From contig NJBM01000030.1 of NCBI GenBank assembly GCA_005223045.1, positions 1-53,374 on the forward strand: DNA of 53,374 nt, given 5' to 3'. Origin of the DNA: Planctomycetes bacterium B3_Pla. Its GTDB lineage: Bacteria > Planctomycetota > Phycisphaerae > Sedimentisphaerales > Anaerobacaceae. Positions 51,882 to 53,374 of the stretch are shown piece after piece. Numbering within the stretch: position 1 is the first letter of the stretch; the number at the start of each line of letters is the position of its first letter. Both the position numbers and the translations under genes were made by a program. A model generated the notes under the pieces. It worked only from the letters and a program-made list of their open reading frames with translations, did not search any database and had not been told where the DNA came from.

Positions 51882-52862
51882 ATGTTAGAGTTAGGCAATC
51901 TCATTTTGAATGTTCCTTTCATGCAGGCCCCGCTGAGCGGTTACAGCGACTATGCGATGCGGCGACTGGCCCTCGATTTCGGTGCGCCTCTGACTTTTTC
52001 CGGCGTGATGTTGGCCAAGAGTGCGGCGCATCCCAAGGTGCTCAGAAACCCCGCCTTCATGCCGCACGACGACGAGCATCCGGTCGGGGCGCAAATCCTC
52101 GGCGCCGATGCGGCGACAATGGCAAAGGCCGCGAAGGCGCTTCAGGATGCCGGCTATGACTTGATCGACCTGAACTTCGCATGTCCGGTCCCAAAAGTGC
52201 TTCGCCGGCGACGAGGCGGCTACCTCCTGAACGAGCCTGAAACCCTCATGCAGATTTACGACCGGGTAAGAGAGGCGGTGACGTGCCCGGTGACAATGAA
52301 GCTGCGAACGGGTTTCGATCACAGCCGGCGGTCATACGATAATTTCTGCCGCATAGTCTCCGAGGCGTCGGAGCGGAATGTTGACGCCCTGACGATCCAC
52401 GGCCGCACCGTTGAGCAAAAATTCACCGGCGATGTCGATTGGGACCTTCTTGCCAAGACAAAGAACCGCTTCGGCAAGACAACAATAATAGGAAGCGGCG
52501 ACCTCTTCGATCCTCAGACAATCGCCATGCGCCTGAAGGTCAGCAAGCTCGACGGCGTCTCGATCGCTCGGGGCGCAGTAGGAAATCCCTGGATATATGA
52601 GGGCCTCAATGCCGTTTTGAAGGGCGAACCGGCGCCGGCTCGGCCGGACCTCGCCGAGCAGGCCGAGGTGATAGGAAGGCATTTCGAGGGAATATGCCGG
52701 CACTACGAACCAACGGCTGCGGTCAGGTATTTTCGCAAGTTTCTCATCCGCTACTCAAGGCTCCACCCCACGCCGAAGAAAGCTCAGAAGGCCCTTCTTG
52801 CCGCAAAGAGCAAAACGCAACTTCTCGCGGCCATAGAAGAATGCTATGTAAGCAGCCGGTAG
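51882..52862 (+). CDS. tRNA-dihydrouridine synthase
   Basis: 326 residues. VPFMQAPLSGYSDYAMRRLA is the FMN-binding start, QILGADAATMAKAAKALQDA and GYDLIDLNFACPVPKV follow, with catalytic Cys101. MKLRTGF, LTIHGRTVEQKFTGDVDW, IGSGDLFDPQTI and GVSIARGAVGNPWIY complete the Dus TIM-barrel motifs. It reduces uridine to dihydrouridine in the tRNA D-loop using NADPH and FMN. Its usual NxGCP is here NFACP. Overall it is closest to the DusB group by eye. Confidence 0.88.
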   Translation: MLELGNLILNVPFMQAPLSGYSDYAMRRLALDFGAPLTFSGVMLAKSAAHPKVLRNPAFMPHDDEHPVGAQILGADAATMAKAAKALQDAGYDLIDLNFACPVPKVLRRRRGGYLLNEPETLMQIYDRVREAVTCPVTMKLRTGFDHSRRSYDNFCRIVSEASERNVDALTIHGRTVEQKFTGDVDWDLLAKTKNRFGKTTIIGSGDLFDPQTIAMRLKVSKLDGVSIARGAVGNPWIYEGLNAVLKGEPAPARPDLAEQAEVIGRHFEGICRHYEPTAAVRYFRKFLIRYSRLHPTPKKAQKALLAAKSKTQLLAAIEECYVSSR

Positions 52863-52925
52863 GGTGCGATGAATCGCACCAGATAATGTGGGAACATGTC
52901 AATGGTGCGATTCATCGCACCCTAC
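52859..52925. repeat. Inverted repeat with GTAGGGTGCGATGAATCGCACC arms
   Basis: The arm GTAGGGTGCGATGAATCGCA (from 52859) and the reverse-complementary arm ending CATCGCACCCTAC (52925) are separated by about 23 bases. It begins at the end of the dihydrouridine synthase gene and includes its stop codon region, so it may also help end transcription. Confidence 0.8.
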
Positions 52926-53017
52926 ACGGCCCGTCTTTACGCCGTACGCAATACGACCAAACAATCTGCGTCCATCTGTGAAATCTGTGGCAAAATATTA
53001 TTTTTTGAAAATTTCTC

Positions 53018-53046
53018 TTGACAGATAACACATACGTAAATAAGAT
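53018..53046 (+). promoter_or_regulatory. Sigma70-type promoter
   Basis: TTGACA at 53018 and TAAGAT at 53041 are separated by 17 bases. The site lies about 75 bases before the start at 53123, in an AT-rich stretch, and is the likely promoter of the gene running off the right edge. Confidence 0.65.
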
Positions 53047-53122
53047 ATATAGAAAACATAAAATATTAGATCGTTATGAGAATTATCAATAATCAATAAT
53101 CATTCAGAAAGGGGTACTCCTT

Positions 53123-53374
53123 ATGTCAACCGAAGCTCAAATCAATGCTAATCGACAAAACGCTCAGAATTCAACTGGCCCCAGGACCGCCGAGGGAAAG
53201 GCGGCGGTATCGCAAAATGCGCTCAAGCACGGGCTCTTTTCAGCCGTCGACGTTGTCTTCGACGAGAGCCGGGAAGACTACGACCTGCTGAAAGAGAAAA
53301 TGCTGGCCGAGATGCGCCCCGCCGGCTACATGGAATTGATATTAGCCGAGCGGATTGTCAGCCTCTCATGGCGG
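53123..53374 (+). CDS. Planctomycete-type STGPRT protein (partial, 5' end)
   Basis: The first 84 residues are visible; the gene continues past the window. It begins MSTEAQINANRQNAQNSTGP then RTAEGKAAVSQNALKHGLFS. This signature (NxRNAxxSTGPRTxEGKxxSxxNAxKHGL) marks a protein family that is abundant and often multicopy in Planctomycetota. Its function is unknown; a DNA-related role has been supposed from its dispersal. AAAGGGG lies eight bases before the ATG. Confidence 0.75.
   Translation, partial: MSTEAQINANRQNAQNSTGPRTAEGKAAVSQNALKHGLFSAVDVVFDESREDYDLLKEKMLAEMRPAGYMELILAERIVSLSWR

Overview
The window is most likely from a Planctomycetota chromosome, perhaps a Phycisphaerae/Sedimentisphaerales-type anaerobe. 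This is inferred from gene content, not from a marker gene. The signs are a protein opening with the NANRQNAQNSTGPRT...NALKHG signature at the right edge, an integrase-type N-terminus of the planctomycete style at the left edge, Tat-exported Gfo/Idh/MocA and DegT-like proteins, two DUF1080 proteins, and many secreted carbohydrate-active enzymes.

Layout. (1) 1-580 is a scarred left edge: the 5' half of a tRNA-Ser(GCU) gene on the minus strand and a truncated integrase N-terminus. (2) 583-28200 is one long minus-strand exopolysaccharide locus read right to left: Wza export lipoprotein, Wzc-type co-polymerase/tyrosine kinase, CpsB/CapC-type PHP phosphatase, Wzy/O-antigen-ligase-TPR protein, WecA-type initiating transferase, WecB, Wzx flippase, two methyltransferases, a GT4, a second Wzy/ligase-like protein, a GT2, an FkbM methyltransferase, two GT4s, a bi-domain oxidoreductase, a heparinase II/III-like enzyme, and a GT4-WecB fusion. 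This is a complete Wzx/Wzy-dependent pathway. The initiator makes an undecaprenyl-PP-sugar, the glycosyltransferases and methyltransferases build and decorate the repeat unit, Wzx flips it, a Wzy-like protein polymerises it, Wzc and the phosphatase control length, and Wza exports it. (3) 28600-31640 holds a two-lobed retropepsin-like protein behind a consensus sigma70-type promoter, convergent with a secreted hexapeptide-repeat protein. (4) 32000-48700 is a secreted polysaccharide-degradation region: beta-helix protein, PQQ-like beta-propeller, GH9, FG-GAP/DUF1080 fusion, Tat-exported DegT-like protein, HtrA protease, acetyl-xylan-esterase-like hydrolase, GH2, DUF1080 and a GH109-like Tat-exported oxidoreductase. 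(5) 48700-53374 is mixed: a lysine-rich secreted protein, a TIGR04076-like protein, a SIR2-like protein, a tRNA-dihydrouridine synthase, several inverted repeats, and the start of a planctomycete-type protein.

The most notable structure is genomic scarring in the polysaccharide locus. Several genes survive only as their first 17-44 codons (583-645, 8213-8266, 15353-15484), and the intact wza lies between the N-terminal and C-terminal remains of a second wza-like gene. This suggests repeated replacement of glycosyltransferase and export genes. No CRISPR array, complete mobile element or intact RNA gene was seen. All functional calls come from reading motifs by eye.
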